From Trichoplax sp. H2 (lineage: Eukaryota; Placozoa; Uniplacotomia; Trichoplacea), in the NCBI GenBank assembly GCA_003344405.1, contig NOWV01000244.1, positions 29,143 through 93,142 of the forward strand: a stretch of DNA of 64,000 nt, written 5' to 3'. The translations under genes were made by a program, and so were the position numbers. The notes under the pieces were generated by a model, which had not been told where the DNA came from, ran no database searches, and saw only the letters and a program-made list of their open reading frames with translations. Positions 63,501 through 64,000 of the stretch are shown piece after piece; positions within the stretch are counted from its first letter, which is position 1, and each line of letters opens with the position of its first letter.

Positions 63501-64000
63501 TTAATATTGTATTTAATGATTAATTATAGATCATGGTAACTAAATGCAGCATCTATTCGATTTTGGCGAACGACTACTTTACTTCTGATGATTCTACATT
63601 AATCTTAACCTTTTGCTAATACAACCGCATACGGAAGTATTAATCTTTTTCCGATGTTAAAGTAAATTATTAAATGATTTAACCGATAATCGTGATTAGT
63701 AAAGTTTACTAAACTATTAGGAAGCACTTTACGTGAACGAAAATGGCAAATTGATTAACTTAATTTTAGTAACAGAGCTGACAATTCTGCAAATAAGTTC
63801 AAGTGAGAAAATAAGTATTTGTTAAAAAATTTTTTCGAAAGCGAAAAAAATTGGGGAATCCGTCATTTATGGAGCCATAAGAGGTAGATATTGCTTTAAT
63901 TGTCATTATATTTAATATCCAATATATTCTCATAGATTCATGGATAAGTTTCCAAATAACTAAGCAAATGTAATCAGTTCATTGCCCTTTTACAAATTCT

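Larger units (their letters stand above)
56205..64000. other. Intergenic region with repeat blocks, then gene-poor DNA to the window edge
   Basis: Upstream of the GPCR are a GC-richer stretch (about 56450-57550) with a duplicated GTACAGT block and a 137-bp minisatellite (57548-58360). Beyond 58.4 kb I find no supported gene. Short frames at 58902-59144 (-), 59978-60163 (+) and 60404-60658 (-) contain hydrophobic stretches but no continuous receptor signature. Hairpins lie at 59651-59678 and 60488-60509. Confidence 0.55.

Overview
The window looks like nuclear DNA from an early-branching animal, most likely a placozoan (Trichoplax/Hoilungia type). This is inferred from gene content and architecture, not from a database match. 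The DNA is AT-rich. Housekeeping genes are split into many short exons with GT-AG introns, many of them 100-400 bp. Receptor and signalling genes have large uninterrupted reading frames. The animal gene families seen are rhodopsin-like GPCRs, a Roc-COR-Death protein, GH99 endomannosidase, TRAPPC10, eIF1A and a CaaX-tailed ZFAND2B. I see no bacterial, viral or plasmid features, no CRISPR array, and no rRNA or tRNA I can support.

Layout. 1-2538 (+): 3' end of a large gene resembling the helical and Cys-rich tail of STAND/NACHT (NPHP3/TTC41-like) proteins. 3887-10839 (-): a TRAPPC10 gene of about 22 exons, convergent with the first. 10.8-17.0 kb: no confident gene; holds a 189-bp tandem duplication and a GTACAGT repeat cluster. 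17048-18493 (+): TPR protein. 18874-21606 (+): two-exon Roc/COR/Cys-ribbon/Death protein. 21.6-24.1 kb: a 3-copy tandem repeat and a second GTACAGT cluster. 24135-25487 (+): MANEA-like Golgi endo-alpha-mannosidase. 27574-29854 (-): seven-exon eIF1A with a 47-bp minisatellite in intron 3. 29.9-31.5 kb: intergenic stretch between two divergent genes, packed with self-complementary GTACAGT repeats. 31530-34462 (+): ZFAND2B/AIRAPL-like gene with AN1 fingers, two UIMs and a CaaX end. 34.5-43.8 kb: gene-poor. 43842-45236 (+): single-exon peptide-receptor-like GPCR. 45.2-55.0 kb: gene-poor. 55056-56204 (-): second, divergent GPCR. 56.2-64 kb: another GTACAGT block, a 137-bp minisatellite and otherwise gene-poor DNA.

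Functional themes. TRAPPC10 (vesicle tethering) and MANEA (Golgi N-glycan trimming) serve the secretory pathway. eIF1A (start-codon selection) and ZFAND2B (ubiquitin/proteasome quality control) are divergent neighbours that could share a promoter region. The Roc-COR-Death and TPR proteins are adjacent on the same strand and may be signalling scaffolds. There is no operon-like logic.

The most unusual signal is a GC-richer, self-complementary repeat family built on GTACAGT/TACTGTACAGTA. Its dense clusters lie upstream of several start codons (MANEA, the eIF1A/ZFAND2B divergent pair, the 55-kb GPCR) and, more loosely, upstream of TRAPPC10. It is internally tandemly duplicated and absent from the exons I could define. 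Whether it is regulatory, a decayed mobile element or a promoter-proximal satellite cannot be settled from sequence alone.
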